Positions 1-8,445 of a stretch of 64,000 nt of DNA are shown one piece after another (positions within the stretch are counted from its first letter, which is position 1; every line of letters begins with the position of its first letter). Under the pieces are notes generated by a model. That model did no database searches and was not told the DNA's origin. It saw only the letters and a program-made list of their open reading frames with translations. The stretch lies in NCBI RefSeq assembly GCF_002160955.1, contig NZ_NFLN01000003.1, positions 124,001-188,000 of the forward strand, in the 5' to 3' direction. Position numbers and translations under genes: made by a program. This DNA comes from Gemmiger sp. An120. GTDB lineage: Bacteria > Bacillota > Clostridia > Oscillospirales > Ruminococcaceae.

Positions 1-340
1 TGGGGCCGAAGCCCACGTTATCCTCCACCGTCATCCAGGGGAAGAGGGAGGTCTTCTGGTAGACCACGCCCCGCTCGGGGGCAGGCCCGGTGACCTTCTT
101 GCCCCGGGCAAAGACCTCGCCCTCGGTGGGCATATCCAGCCCCGCCAGGATGTTCAGAAGGGTGGTCTTGCCGCACTGGCCTGCGCCGAACAGCACCAGG
201 AACTCGTTCTCGCGCACCTCGAAGTCCACGCCCCGGAGCACCTCGTTGTCCGGCCCGCCGTTGTAGCCCTTGAAGGTGCGGCCCACGTTGCGGCACTCCA
301 GCACCACGTTGCCGGTCACACTCCCTTTTGCTCGTTCCAT
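1..340 (-). CDS. ABC transporter ATP-binding protein, SsuB/TauB type (partial)
   Basis: ATPase of a nitrate/sulfonate/taurine-type importer; it would power uptake together with the two permeases and the binding protein encoded upstream. Only the first ~113 residues are in the window. The Walker A motif GAGQCGKTT is visible, and the Q-loop follows in VVYQKTSLFPWMTV, typical of the SsuB/TauB group. The ATG at 338-340 overlaps the end of the preceding permease gene by 25 bases, so translation is probably coupled. The second residue pair of Walker A (GQCGKT rather than GSGKT) is common in this group. The substrate cannot be told from the sequence. Confidence 0.9.
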   Translation of the reverse strand, partial: MERAKGSVTGNVVLECRNVGRTFKGYNGGPDNEVLRGVDFEVRENEFLVLFGAGQCGKTTLLNILAGLDMPTEGEVFARGKKVTGPAPERGVVYQKTSLFPWMTVEDNVGFGP

Positions 341-1119
341 GCGCACAGTCTCCTCTCCAAAGCACTTGTCAGATTGGCCAGAATAAAGCCCACGATGCCG
401 ATGGCCACCATGCCCACCATGATCTGCTGGGTGTTGCCGGTGCTCATGCCCCGCACGATCATCCAGCCCACGCCCTCGTTGGACTGGACCATCTCGGCGC
501 CCACCACGGCGCTCCAGCCGGCGGTGACGGCGATCTGCAGGCCGGCGAAGATGTAGGGCACCGAGCTGGGCAGCACGATCTCAAAGAAGACCTGGCGCTC
601 GCTGGCGCCCAGCATCCGGGCCGCGCCCATCAGCTCCGGGTCCACATTCTTGGCGCCGTCGTAGGTGTTGACGGTGATGAAGCAGAAGCAGCCCAGAAAG
701 ATGATAAAGAACTTGCCGGTGTCGCCCAGGCCGAACCACAGGATGGACAGGGGGATCCAGGCCAGGGGCGGGATGGGGCGGATGAACTCGAACAGAGGCT
801 TGAGGATGGCTTCCAGCAGCCGGGAATAGCCCATGCCCACGCCCAGCGCGATGCCGGTGACGGTGGAGATGGCGAAGGCCACCGCCACCCGGTAGAGGCT
901 GTAGCCCAGGTGCACCAGCATGGTGTGCTTGCCGATGGGCTCCACAAAGCTGCGGCAGAAGGCCATCAGGACCTGGCTGGCCGGCGGCAGGAACATGGAC
1001 GCGCTGGTGAAGCGGGCGGCCAGCTCCCAGACCACCAGAAGGGACAGCAGGGAGATGATGGTGTAGATGACGGTCAGCTGCTTGATGCTGAACCGGCTTT
1101 TGCTCGTGGTATCGATCAT
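316..1119 (-). CDS. ABC transporter permease, SsuC/TauC type
   Basis: Integral membrane subunit of the importer, 267 aa, with about six hydrophobic helices. The cytoplasmic EAA-like loop (GAARMLGASERQVFFEIVLP) that docks on the ATPase is near residue 165-185, as in binding-protein-dependent permeases of the SsuC/TauC family. Its start overlaps the upstream permease stop by 4 bases and its end overlaps the ATPase start, so the genes form a tightly coupled operon. The two permeases are paralogues (WIPLSILWFGLG here, WIPLMILWLGIG in the other) and presumably form a heterodimer. Confidence 0.9.
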   Translation of the reverse strand: MIDTTSKSRFSIKQLTVIYTIISLLSLLVVWELAARFTSASMFLPPASQVLMAFCRSFVEPIGKHTMLVHLGYSLYRVAVAFAISTVTGIALGVGMGYSRLLEAILKPLFEFIRPIPPLAWIPLSILWFGLGDTGKFFIIFLGCFCFITVNTYDGAKNVDPELMGAARMLGASERQVFFEIVLPSSVPYIFAGLQIAVTAGWSAVVGAEMVQSNEGVGWMIVRGMSTGNTQQIMVGMVAIGIVGFILANLTSALERRLCAWNEQKGV

Positions 1120-1907
1120 CCTTTTTTCGCCCCCTTAACAAACTTGTTTTGCAGCTTCTCCAGCACGGTGTTGAGCAGCAGGCCGATGAAGCCGATGGTG
1201 AGCATGCCCACGATGATCACGTCCGGGCGGCCCAGCATACGGGCCATCTGGATCATGAAGCCCAGGCCGCGGGTGGCGGCCAGCAGCTCGGCGGCCACCA
1301 GGGCCACCCAGGCGGAGCCCAAAGCCAGCCGCAGGCCGGTGAAGATCATGGGCAGCGCGGTGGGGATGGCCACCTTGAACAGCAGCTGCCGGTTGGCGGC
1401 GCCGAAGGTCTTGCCCACCCACAGATGCACCTGGCTGGTGCGCCGGATGCCGGTGTAGGAGTTGACGGTGGCGCTGATGAAGGCGGCAAAGAAGATGATG
1501 CCGATCTTGGAGCGGTAGCCGATGCCCAGCCACAGGATCATCAGGGGGATCCAGGCCAGGGCGGGCAGCGGGCGGATGATGTTGAACAGGGGCTTGGCAA
1601 ACAGCTCGAAACGGCGGCTCCAGGCCATGCCCACGCCCAGGGGCACGCCGATCAGCACCCCCACCACATAGCCGCCCAGGGCGATCTTCAGGCTGGCCCA
1701 GATGTTCTCGAACAGGGTGGCACCGTCCGGGTTGGTGCCGCCGGACAGCTTATAGATAAAGGTCTCCAGGATCTTGGCCGGGCTGGGCAGCATCAGGGGG
1801 CTGATGGCGTGGAACACGTCGGTGACCAGCTCCCAGACCAGCAGCACGAACAGGAAGGAGCACACCGAGATCAGCTTATACTTGTGTTTTTGCAGAAACT
1901 GCTTCAT
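1116..1907 (-). CDS. ABC transporter permease, SsuC/TauC type
   Basis: Second membrane subunit of the importer, 263 aa. It has an N-terminal membrane helix (YKLISVCSFLFVLLVWELV), a central permease core with the shared WIPLMILWLGIG segment, and an EAA-like loop at about residues 160-180 (KTFGAANRQLLFKVAIP). It lies downstream of the substrate-binding protein, from which it is separated by 104 bases holding a strong hairpin, and is translationally coupled to the next permease by an ATGA overlap. Confidence 0.9.
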   Translation of the reverse strand: MKQFLQKHKYKLISVCSFLFVLLVWELVTDVFHAISPLMLPSPAKILETFIYKLSGGTNPDGATLFENIWASLKIALGGYVVGVLIGVPLGVGMAWSRRFELFAKPLFNIIRPLPALAWIPLMILWLGIGYRSKIGIIFFAAFISATVNSYTGIRRTSQVHLWVGKTFGAANRQLLFKVAIPTALPMIFTGLRLALGSAWVALVAAELLAATRGLGFMIQMARMLGRPDVIIVGMLTIGFIGLLLNTVLEKLQNKFVKGAKKG

Positions 1908-1950
1908 TCGCTCTTCACACCTTTCTCAATCGGAGGGCTTTCAAAGGACG

Positions 1951-1988
1951 GGGCCGGCCCGCGGCTCGCATGAGCCGCGGGCCGGCCC
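1951..1988 (-). terminator. Intercistronic hairpin after the binding-protein gene
   Basis: A perfect 17-base-pair inverted repeat (arms 1951-1967 and 1972-1988, 4-base loop) lies between the binding-protein stop and the first permease. There is no T-run after it on the minus strand, so it probably stabilises the upstream mRNA or attenuates, giving more binding protein than membrane subunits, rather than ending transcription fully. Confidence 0.7.
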
Positions 1989-2011
1989 TCTATCGTATCT
2001 CTTGGCGGGGA

Positions 2012-3064
2012 TCAGCCCTGGTAGGCCTTCACGAAGGTGTTGTCCACGTTGGTGGTGAACTTGTCCAGCGCGCTGTCGTCCAGCTGGCCCTGGCTCACAT
2101 AGAACTCGCCCAGCTCCTTGGCGAAGTTGCCCAGGGTGCGGCCGGCCCAGTCCTCCTTCAGCAGCCACTTGACGCGGCCCAGGTCGGAGGCGCAGTTCTC
2201 GCGGCTGGTCTCCATGCCGGCGTCCTTCAGGAACTCCACCAGCAGGTCGGTGGCCATGTCGGGATCGGCGGCCAGGGCGGCGTTGGCCTCCAGCACGCAG
2301 TCCACATACTTCTGCACCAGCTCGGGCTTGCCCTCCACGGCCTTGCGGTTGGCCACGATCTGGTCCACATAGCGGGTGCCCAGGTCGGCCAGGTTGGCCA
2401 CCTGCACCATGCCGTCGTTGACCGCGTCAAAGAAGGTGGGCACATTCAGGGAAGCGGCGTCGCCCTGATTGGCCTGCAGCGCCTGGTAGGCCTGCACGGT
2501 GTCCAGGTTGACCACGTTCACGTCGGTGGCTTCCAGACCCAGCTTCTCCAGCCATTTCAGAACGGTGAAGTGCTGCGCGGTGCCCACGGGGCAGAGGATG
2601 GTGATGCCGGTGACTGTCTCGGGGCTGCCCAGCACGGTGGGATAGGAGGGATTGTAGCCGGTGTCCTGGGCGATGGGGCTGTCCGGGGTGACGAAGACGC
2701 CCTGGCCGTCGGTGGACTCCAGCACCTCGCCGATGATCATCTCATCGTAGTTGGCCATGCCGGTGACGGCCGCGGCGCCCATATGGCCCACGTCCCACAG
2801 GTCGGCGGCCAGCGCCTCGTTCATGGGCGCGCCGGTATCGAACATGGTAACTTCCATCTTGAAGCCGGCGGCCACGTCCAGGCCGTTCTTCTGGATGTAG
2901 TAGGTGGGCAGGCTGGTGATGGTGGGCATTGCCGCCACCCGCAGCACGGGCAGGTCACCGTCCTCACCGGTGCTGCCGCCGTTGTTGCCTCCGTTGCCGG
3001 AACCGCAGGCAACCAGAGAGAAAGCCATCAGACCGGCCAGTGCAAGCGCGATCAATTTTTTCAT
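2012..3064 (-). CDS. ABC transporter substrate-binding lipoprotein, NMT1/SsuA-like
   Basis: Extracytoplasmic solute receptor, 350 aa. The N-terminus MKKLIALALAGLMAFSLVAC is a lipoprotein signal with the lipobox LVAC and lipidated Cys20, followed by a Gly/Asn-rich linker. The body (LRVAAMPTITSLPTYYIQKNGLDVAAGFKME) resembles the NMT1/THI5 and SsuA group that binds sulfonates, nitrate, thiamine precursors or similar small molecules. It is the first gene of the importer operon. The start has a good ribosome site (aaggagga, 3066-3080 region). No TPP-type riboswitch was recognised upstream, so the substrate remains open. Confidence 0.87.
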   Translation of the reverse strand: MKKLIALALAGLMAFSLVACGSGNGGNNGGSTGEDGDLPVLRVAAMPTITSLPTYYIQKNGLDVAAGFKMEVTMFDTGAPMNEALAADLWDVGHMGAAAVTGMANYDEMIIGEVLESTDGQGVFVTPDSPIAQDTGYNPSYPTVLGSPETVTGITILCPVGTAQHFTVLKWLEKLGLEATDVNVVNLDTVQAYQALQANQGDAASLNVPTFFDAVNDGMVQVANLADLGTRYVDQIVANRKAVEGKPELVQKYVDCVLEANAALAADPDMATDLLVEFLKDAGMETSRENCASDLGRVKWLLKEDWAGRTLGNFAKELGEFYVSQGQLDDSALDKFTTNVDNTFVKAYQG

Positions 3065-3296
3065 GGGATACTCCTCCTTGTTTCCTCATGGATGTGCGCG
3101 GTGTAATGTCCGCGTCTTTCTGACATTATGATACCAAATCCCCCCGCCGGGCGGCTTTTTGGTTTTTTTACCTTTTCCTCACCATTTTACCTGTGTTTTC
3201 ACTTTTTTTACATTCATTGTTATATTTTTACTTTTCCAGATTTCATATCATCCAGATTCACAGCACCAAACGGAAAAATATTGGGCAATCCGCACA
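3065..3296. other. Non-coding intergenic stretch
   Basis: Upstream region of the importer operon. It is AT-rich, with a C/G-rich patch near 3139-3152 and a possible weak -10 (CATAAT on the minus strand near 3126-3131). The short plus-strand open frames here have no ribosome site or recognisable domain. Nothing else can be supported. Confidence 0.5.
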
Positions 3297-3325
3297 CAAA
3301 AAAGGCCCTGCGCCCAACGCAGGGC
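3297..3325 (-). terminator. Rho-independent terminator of the M56-M23 gene
   Basis: On the minus strand an 8-base-pair stem (arms 3305-3312 and 3318-3325, loop of 5) is followed by six T residues, about 50 bases after the stop of the metalloprotease gene. Confidence 0.8.
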
Positions 3326-3375
3326 ACAGGACGTTTTTGGGGTTCATGGTATGGGGAGCAGACGCACAGGGATGG

Positions 3376-4968
3376 TTATGGCTCTGTACCGGATGCGGCG
3401 GACGGGTCTTCCGAGTTTTGTTCCTCCTCTATCTCCGGGATTTCGTCTGCGCTGAACAAAGTAAGGGGATCAAATCGGCTTCCATCCTGCCATGTTTCCA
3501 GATGCAGATGGGTGCCGGTGGAACGGCCGCTGGATCCCATATAGCCAACCAGCTGGCCTTTTTCCACCGTATCACCGGTTTTCACCGCCACACCGGACAG
3601 GTGGGCATACACGCTCTTCAAACCGTCTCCGTGATCCAGGGTCACACGGATACCATAGGACCAGTGATTTGCTATATCATCCGTTTCTTCATAGTTTGTA
3701 CCGGCGGCAAGCACCGTACCGTCCTGAATGGCATATATGGGGGTGTCATATTCATCAATAATGTCCACGCCGGCATGGTTGCCGCCGTATAGCCGTCGTA
3801 TGGATTCGGCGTCGGGCACCGGCCAGGTAAAGCCCGTGTTGGCGGCAGCCGGTTCGCCCGATCCTGCGGCCGGGCCGGATGCGTCGGTATCCGAATCAAA
3901 GGTGGACGGGTTGCTCTGCGGTTCGGGGACGCTCAGATCCCCTGGCACCGAAGCGGATTCCGGGGCGGAGGCGCCGTGTTCGGTGGAAAAGGCCGCCGGA
4001 TCGGATCCGGCCAGGGACGAACTTTCCGGCTGTGTGGTACAGGCGGTAAATAAACTGCAGGCCAGCACCGCGGCGCAGAGCAGCGCGGGCAGCGCCAGCA
4101 GGGATTTTTTCGGGGTACGCATATCCAACATCTCCTTGAAACGGGTCTGCGCCGCCCGCCCCGGCCCGCACAGCGGCGCCGAGAGCGCCGCCTGCCGCCG
4201 CGCGTTCTTCAGGGCGGCGAGCACCGTCTCCCCATAGCGCAGCCGGTAAGGCAGGGGTTTGTTTTGCAGCACCGCCGCATCGCAGGCCCTCTCCATATCC
4301 TGCCGGGCGGCCAGGGCCATCCGGTGGACAACAGGATTGAACCAGTGGAGAGTCTGGGCGGCCAGCAAAAGCAGCTGGAACCACAGATCCCCCGCGCGGA
4401 TATGGTGCCGCTCATGAGCCAGAACGAACGGCAGATCGTCAGGAGCGAGAGAAACCGGCAGGTACACCGCCGGGCGCAGCAGACCGATCGTAACCGGTAC
4501 CCGTGCGCCCGGGGAACGGTAGATCCGGCCCCAGAGCGGCAGCCGAACCCGGCACCGGCACAGCTGCCGACAGAATACCAGATGGCGCGTCAGCTGCACC
4601 GCGACAAAGCACAATGCCCCCAGCGCCCACAGGATCATCAGCAGTTCCGACAGAGACGGGCCCGTCGCCGGGGGCGGGCTTGCCGCGGCCGCTGTGTCCA
4701 GCCGCAGCGGGATACCCGGCACACGTTCCGGCTGCACCAGCACCGGCGCTCTCCAGGCGGGCGGTTCGGGGCGGGAAGCCGCCAGCCGCGGCAGCGTCAG
4801 CCGCACCGGCACCGCGCAGCGAGCCGCCAGCACCAGCCAGGCCAGGCGCAGCGCCCGGGCTGCCTGCCGGTTTTGCAGCAGCCAGCGGCGGGCCGCCAGC
4901 AGCAGGACCGCCAACACCGTCACCCAGGGGGTAAACAGCAGCACCGCCTCAAAGGTTTTCGTCAGCAT
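3376..4968 (-). CDS. M56 (BlaR1-like) and M23 fusion metallopeptidase
   Basis: A 530-aa membrane protein that joins two zinc proteases. Residues ~1-300 form a BlaR1/MecR1-type M56 unit with several membrane helices, the zinc motif HERHH at 185-189 and a downstream ERACD segment (226-230) expected to supply the third ligand. A helix at ~290-310 leads out of the cell to a Ser/Pro/Glu-rich linker (~310-375), then an M23 LytM endopeptidase domain (~380-505) with H398, D402 and HLH at 487-489. M56 proteins normally cleave the BlaI repressor, and BlaI is the overlapping upstream gene (20 bases). The M23 domain replaces the usual penicillin-binding sensor, suggesting the signal is peptidoglycan itself. 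The 'M23/M56' architecture is known in Firmicutes; its function is inferred. Confidence 0.88.
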   Translation of the reverse strand: MLTKTFEAVLLFTPWVTVLAVLLLAARRWLLQNRQAARALRLAWLVLAARCAVPVRLTLPRLAASRPEPPAWRAPVLVQPERVPGIPLRLDTAAAASPPPATGPSLSELLMILWALGALCFVAVQLTRHLVFCRQLCRCRVRLPLWGRIYRSPGARVPVTIGLLRPAVYLPVSLAPDDLPFVLAHERHHIRAGDLWFQLLLLAAQTLHWFNPVVHRMALAARQDMERACDAAVLQNKPLPYRLRYGETVLAALKNARRQAALSAPLCGPGRAAQTRFKEMLDMRTPKKSLLALPALLCAAVLACSLFTACTTQPESSSLAGSDPAAFSTEHGASAPESASVPGDLSVPEPQSNPSTFDSDTDASGPAAGSGEPAAANTGFTWPVPDAESIRRLYGGNHAGVDIIDEYDTPIYAIQDGTVLAAGTNYEETDDIANHWSYGIRVTLDHGDGLKSVYAHLSGVAVKTGDTVEKGQLVGYMGSSGRSTGTHLHLETWQDGSRFDPLTLFSADEIPEIEEEQNSEDPSAASGTEP

Positions 4969-5353
4969 GATCCTCCCTCGCTTTGCGCAGAATGGCTTCC
5001 AGCGCGGCGATATCCTCCCCGGTCAGGCTGCCGTCCTCCACCAGGGAGGCCACCAGCTTCTGCGGCGAACCGCCGAAAAAGCGGTGCAGCAGACCGCCGG
5101 TTTCCCGGCGGCGGTACTCCGCCTCCGCCACCAGCGGCTGATACAGGGTGAACCGCCCCTGCCGGGTAACCTGCACATAACCCTTTTCCTCCAGCCGGCC
5201 CAGCAGCACCTTGAGGGTGGACAGGGTCCAGCTGTGTACAGGCTGCAGATCCTCCAGCAGGCGGGCTGTGCGCACCGGCTGGGTGTACTTCCAAAGGCAG
5301 AGCATGATGTCCAGCTCCGCCGCGGTCAATCGCTCCTGCGTGTTGTTGTTCAA
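4949..5353 (-). CDS. BlaI/MecI/CopY family transcriptional repressor
   Basis: Winged-helix repressor of 134 aa, beginning LTAAELDIMLCLWKYTQPVR, which matches the BlaI/MecI core. The chosen start is the TTG at 5351-5353, eight bases after an AAGGAGAG ribosome site. Upstream in-frame ATGs are rejected because one lies inside the -10 box of the promoter (5391-5396) and so is not in the message. The C-terminal half (LHRFFGGSPQKLVASLVEDGSLT) is the dimerisation and cleavage region. It is the first gene of a two-gene operon with the M56-M23 protease and very probably represses its own promoter. Confidence 0.9.
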   Translation of the reverse strand: MNNNTQERLTAAELDIMLCLWKYTQPVRTARLLEDLQPVHSWTLSTLKVLLGRLEEKGYVQVTRQGRFTLYQPLVAEAEYRRRETGGLLHRFFGGSPQKLVASLVEDGSLTGEDIAALEAILRKAREDHADENL

Positions 5354-5390
5354 AGAGAGCCTCTCCTTTCGGACACTTGTCGACGCTTTC

Positions 5391-5419
5391 ATTATAAAAT
5401 TTTCCGCTACACTTGTCAA
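5391..5419 (-). promoter_or_regulatory. Consensus sigma-A promoter for the BlaI operon
   Basis: Minus strand TTGACA (5414-5419), exactly 17 bases, TATAAT (5391-5396). Both hexamers are perfect, so tight repression is expected; the -35 lies inside the operator dyad. Confidence 0.9.
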
Positions 5420-5444
5420 TGAATTTCAACGACAAATGTAGCGG
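5404..5444. promoter_or_regulatory. BlaI-type operator dyad
   Basis: Inverted repeat CCGCTACAcTTGTC and GACAAaTGTAGCGG (arms 5404-5417 and 5431-5444) with a 13-base spacer. The TACA/TGTA core resembles bla/mec operators. A further half-site-like GACAAGTGTC lies near 5371-5380, next to the transcription start. Confidence 0.85.
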
Positions 5445-5455
5445 AATATAAAATT

Positions 5456-6379
5456 TCACAAATTGGTTTTCGGGGCATCTTCCGGCAGCCGGGCCGCTGA
5501 AAAGTCCACCGTCACGGTCAGGCAGCCGTTATGATAGGCAGCGCCGATCCGGCCGCCCATCTGCCCGGTAAGCCGCCGGGCGATGGAAAGCCCCAGCCCG
5601 GTGGAGTTCTGCGCGGTTTCCACCGTATAGTAGCGGTCAAACAGCTTCTGCACATCCACCGCCGCCATACCGGCCGTGCGGTTGGAAAAGGTCATGACCC
5701 CCTCCCTGTTCAGGGTGACGGTCAGGTCTCCGGTGCTGTATTTGAGGGCGTTGGCCAGGATGTTGTTCAGCACCCGGCCCAGCGCCCCGGCGTCCAGCAA
5801 AAACCGGCTGCCGGGCTCGGCCAGATCCAGCACGGGCGCAATGCCCTTTTGGGCGAACGCCCCGTACAGGGACAGCAGTGTTTCCTCCAGGGCGCGCCGC
5901 AGATCGACCGGCTGCAGCTGGAGCGACGGGGCGGACACGGTCAGCGAGTAGCGGAACAGTTCCTCGGTCAGCGTCTGCATGGCCTGGGTGCGCTCCCCGA
6001 TCCGCGCCAGATAGCGGGCCGCGTCCGGCGGAAGCTGCTGCCGGCCCATCAGTTCCAGATAGCCGCTGATCGCCGTAAGCGGGGTGCGCAGATCATGGGA
6101 CAGGTTGGCAATCGCCTCCTTGACCTCCCGGTCCCCCTGCTGATACCGCTGCCGCTGGCTTCGCAGCAGCCGCAGCTGCTCATTCACCGCCGACGCCAGC
6201 TGCCGCATGGCGGCATCCCGGCTGGAAATGGAGAGCAGCGTATTGGTATCGGCGGCCAGCCTGTCGCGGAATTCCGCCCCGATCTGGCGGGCCGAAACCC
6301 GCAGCAGCCGGATTTTCCAGCACAGACCGCCGATCACACACAGCAGCGCAACGATAACGCCCCACAGGATCCCGTTCAT
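5456..6379 (-). CDS. Sensor histidine kinase
   Basis: Membrane histidine kinase of 307 aa with one clear N-terminal membrane helix and a short extracytoplasmic part. The H-box reads IANLSHDLRTPLTAISGYLE, with the phospho-accepting His near residue 95; the N-box (NNILANALKYS) and G-box (TGLGLSIARRL) complete the ATPase domain. This short form is typical of kinases that sense through a neighbouring ABC-2/bacitracin-type transporter. It overlaps the permease gene by 4 bases. Its response regulator survives only as a fragment at 8761-8850, so the kinase may be orphaned. Confidence 0.88.
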   Translation of the reverse strand: MNGILWGVIVALLCVIGGLCWKIRLLRVSARQIGAEFRDRLAADTNTLLSISSRDAAMRQLASAVNEQLRLLRSQRQRYQQGDREVKEAIANLSHDLRTPLTAISGYLELMGRQQLPPDAARYLARIGERTQAMQTLTEELFRYSLTVSAPSLQLQPVDLRRALEETLLSLYGAFAQKGIAPVLDLAEPGSRFLLDAGALGRVLNNILANALKYSTGDLTVTLNREGVMTFSNRTAGMAAVDVQKLFDRYYTVETAQNSTGLGLSIARRLTGQMGGRIGAAYHNGCLTVTVDFSAARLPEDAPKTNL

Positions 6380-7233
6380 AGCAACCTCTTATCGGATTTC
6401 TTTTTTTTAAACAGCTTGATGCCCGTCCACAGGGCCACACCGGTAAACAGCAGCGAGAACGCCAGCTGCCGCACCGGCGCCTGAACTTCCACGCCGTATA
6501 CCAGCTGGGCCTGCCCTGTAGGCAGGAATTCCAGCAGGCACTGGCAGACCGTCCGGGCCAGCCCTGCCAGGTACAGCGGATTGGGCTGAGGGGCAACCTC
6601 CTGAAAGGCGCCGTTCTGATACATCACGCCGCCGCTCATTTCCGGCTCGTGAAGGCGGTCGTAAAACGCCCCCGCCAGCAGGACAAGCCCCAGCCACAGG
6701 GCCAGCGACAGGATGACGGTAAGCGCCTTGTTGTCGCACAGCAGGCTGATCAGCACAAACAGCGCCGCAAACGAGGCAGTAAAGCCGGCCGCGATCAGCA
6801 GATACACCAGCACCTCGCCCGGGCTCATGGAGAATGGTCCGATGCACAGCAGCCCGGTCAGGCCGCCTAAAAACCAGGCCGCCACAAAGGCCAGACATGC
6901 CCCCAGGCAGACCAGGTAATCCGCCAGGTAGACCGACGCGCGGGAGTGCCCGACGATCAGCTTGTTGCGGACCGCGCCGTCCGCCAGTTCCGCGCTCAAA
7001 AACAGGCTGATGAAGGCGGCGAACACCACCCCCATGACAGAGGCCATGGCAAAAAAGTAGAATTCCAGCGGACGCTCGATCCCCATGCGGGCCATTTCCC
7101 GGGCCGCGCGGGAGGAGTTCCAGACAGAAAGGGCCGACACCGCCAGCAAACCGGCCAGCATTCCCCAGAAGATCCGGTAATGGCGCAGGCGTTCCCCGTT
7201 GGCACAAAGCAGCTTATGGCTAAGTAGATGTAA
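6376..7233 (-). pseudogene. ABC-2 type transporter permease, 5' end lost
   Basis: Six-helix ABC-2 permease whose clear homologous part begins KLLCANGERLRHYRIFWGML, in frame from about 7216. No start codon with a ribosome site remains: reading back, the frame meets TGA at 7234-7236 and the DNA turns AT-rich. The first internal ATG (7159-7161) lacks a usable ribosome site. Only a few N-terminal codons appear missing, but so are the promoter and the ATPase gene normally located before it. It overlaps the kinase gene by 4 bases. It may still be translated weakly by read-through from the island. Confidence 0.65.
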
Positions 7234-7292
7234 TCAAAAAAAGAAAGGAAAAGCACAATCCAGACGGAACCGGCGATTGTGTCAAGAAATGT

Positions 7293-7321
7293 TTGTGGGA
7301 TAGCAAGAATTTTGATATGAT
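7293..7321 (+). promoter_or_regulatory. Promoter of the island HTH/hydrolase pair
   Basis: TTGTGG (7293-7298), 17 bases, TATGAT (7316-7321), about 43 bases before the HTH start codon. Confidence 0.6.
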
Positions 7322-7363
7322 GGGAACAGAGTCCCCGGAACCGGGAGAAAGGCAGGAGGATAA

Positions 7364-7588
7364 ATGCACATAAGCTATAAACCCCTCTGGCACACGCTGG
7401 TTGAGCGCAACATGAGGAAAGAGGACTTGCGGATTGCCGCCGGTCTTACCACGAATATGATTGCCAACATGGGTAAGGGAAAAAATATCAGCATGGAAAC
7501 GCTGGTTCGTATCTGCGAAGCCCTGAATTGTGGCATTTTGGATGTGATTGAGCTGGAACAGGATGAAGATGTTGAAGGCAAAGAATAA
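7364..7588 (+). CDS. Cro/C1-type HTH regulator, short form
   Basis: A 74-aa DNA-binding protein that is almost entirely one helix-turn-helix domain of the HTH_26/YozG kind (LRIAAGLTTNMIANMGKGKNI, then METLVRICEALNCGILDVIE). It follows a strong AGGAGG site. It sits 24 bases before an alpha/beta hydrolase gene with which it is probably co-transcribed; this pairing is frequent in Firmicute mobile cargo. Its AT-rich DNA differs from the surrounding GC-rich chromosome, which points to transfer. The target is unknown but the operon's own promoter is the simplest guess. Confidence 0.85.
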   Translation: MHISYKPLWHTLVERNMRKEDLRIAAGLTTNMIANMGKGKNISMETLVRICEALNCGILDVIELEQDEDVEGKE

Positions 7589-7612
7589 TCTGAATTAAGG
7601 AGAACACCATAT

Positions 7613-8365
7613 ATGGAAATATTAGAATTTGGAGATAGAAACAAAAGAAAGATTATCTTTATACATGGTTTTCAATGTCCTTATCAAATATGGGAAAAAT
7701 ATATCGAACATTATCAAAAAGACTATCACATTATTATTCCAATAATGCCTGGACACAATCCTAAAAAGCAGGAAAAATTTTTCTCTTTTTTACAGACTTC
7801 AAGAGAACTTGAGGATTATTATATTTCCCGTTATGGTAAAAGCGTGTATGCCATTTATGGAATGTCAATGGGTGGTGTTTTGACCGCTACGTTATGGCAA
7901 AATGGACAATTAGAAATTGAAAAAGTGATTTTTGATGGTTCTCCGCTTGTATCTGTCAATGGCATTATGAAAAGAATGATGCTACAGTTCTATTTGAATA
8001 TAACTCACAAGTCACAACAAAGAGACAAAAAAACATTGGCGCAAGCGACAAAAAGTATTTGCCCACAAGAATATCTCCGGGATTTCTTACAGGTACTTGA
8101 TAATATGTCAGATACAACTATTATAAATTATATCAGCGAGATAGCGAACTTTCGACTAAAGGATGATGTAGATACTCCCAACACAAAAATCTATTTTTAT
8201 TATGGGACTGCTGTAAATGAACTGCTTGCAAAAAAATCGGCTCAAGTTATTGCGAAGAATTATAGCGGTAGCGTCATAAAATGCTTTAAAGGGAAAGGCC
8301 ATTGCGAAAATGCTTTATTACATCCAGATGTGATGATTCAGGAATTGGATCAGGTGCTGATATAG
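7613..8365 (+). CDS. Alpha/beta hydrolase
   Basis: Cytosolic 250-aa hydrolase without a signal peptide. The oxyanion segment FIHGFQ (residues ~16-21), the nucleophile elbow GMSMGG (Ser ~88) and the catalytic His in GKGHCENALLHP (~230) are in the usual order; the acid is likely in the segment before YFYYGTA. The substrate is not predictable. Codon use is strongly AT-rich, unlike the flanking genes. With the HTH gene it forms the only intact cargo of the first foreign island. Confidence 0.83.
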   Translation: MEILEFGDRNKRKIIFIHGFQCPYQIWEKYIEHYQKDYHIIIPIMPGHNPKKQEKFFSFLQTSRELEDYYISRYGKSVYAIYGMSMGGVLTATLWQNGQLEIEKVIFDGSPLVSVNGIMKRMMLQFYLNITHKSQQRDKKTLAQATKSICPQEYLRDFLQVLDNMSDTTIINYISEIANFRLKDDVDTPNTKIYFYYGTAVNELLAKKSAQVIAKNYSGSVIKCFKGKGHCENALLHPDVMIQELDQVLI

Positions 8366-8403
8366 TTAACTCAGTAAGCCATATAGAAAATAGAAAGCCA
8401 AAG

Positions 8404-8445
8404 CTGCCGTTGCAGGAACACCCATTCCCACAACGGCAGTTTTTC
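8404..8445 (+). terminator. Rho-independent terminator after the hydrolase
   Basis: Nine-base-pair stem CTGCCGTTG/CAACGGCAG (8404-8412 and 8431-8439) followed by TTTTT. Confidence 0.75.

Noticed and set aside
3128-3792. Plus-strand open frames between the importer and the M56-M23 gene
   Set aside because: They overlap the terminator and the antisense of the metalloprotease and show no family features.
5354-5419. Longer BlaI start giving 22 extra residues
   Set aside because: The upstream ATG lies in the promoter -10 region and would not be in the transcript.
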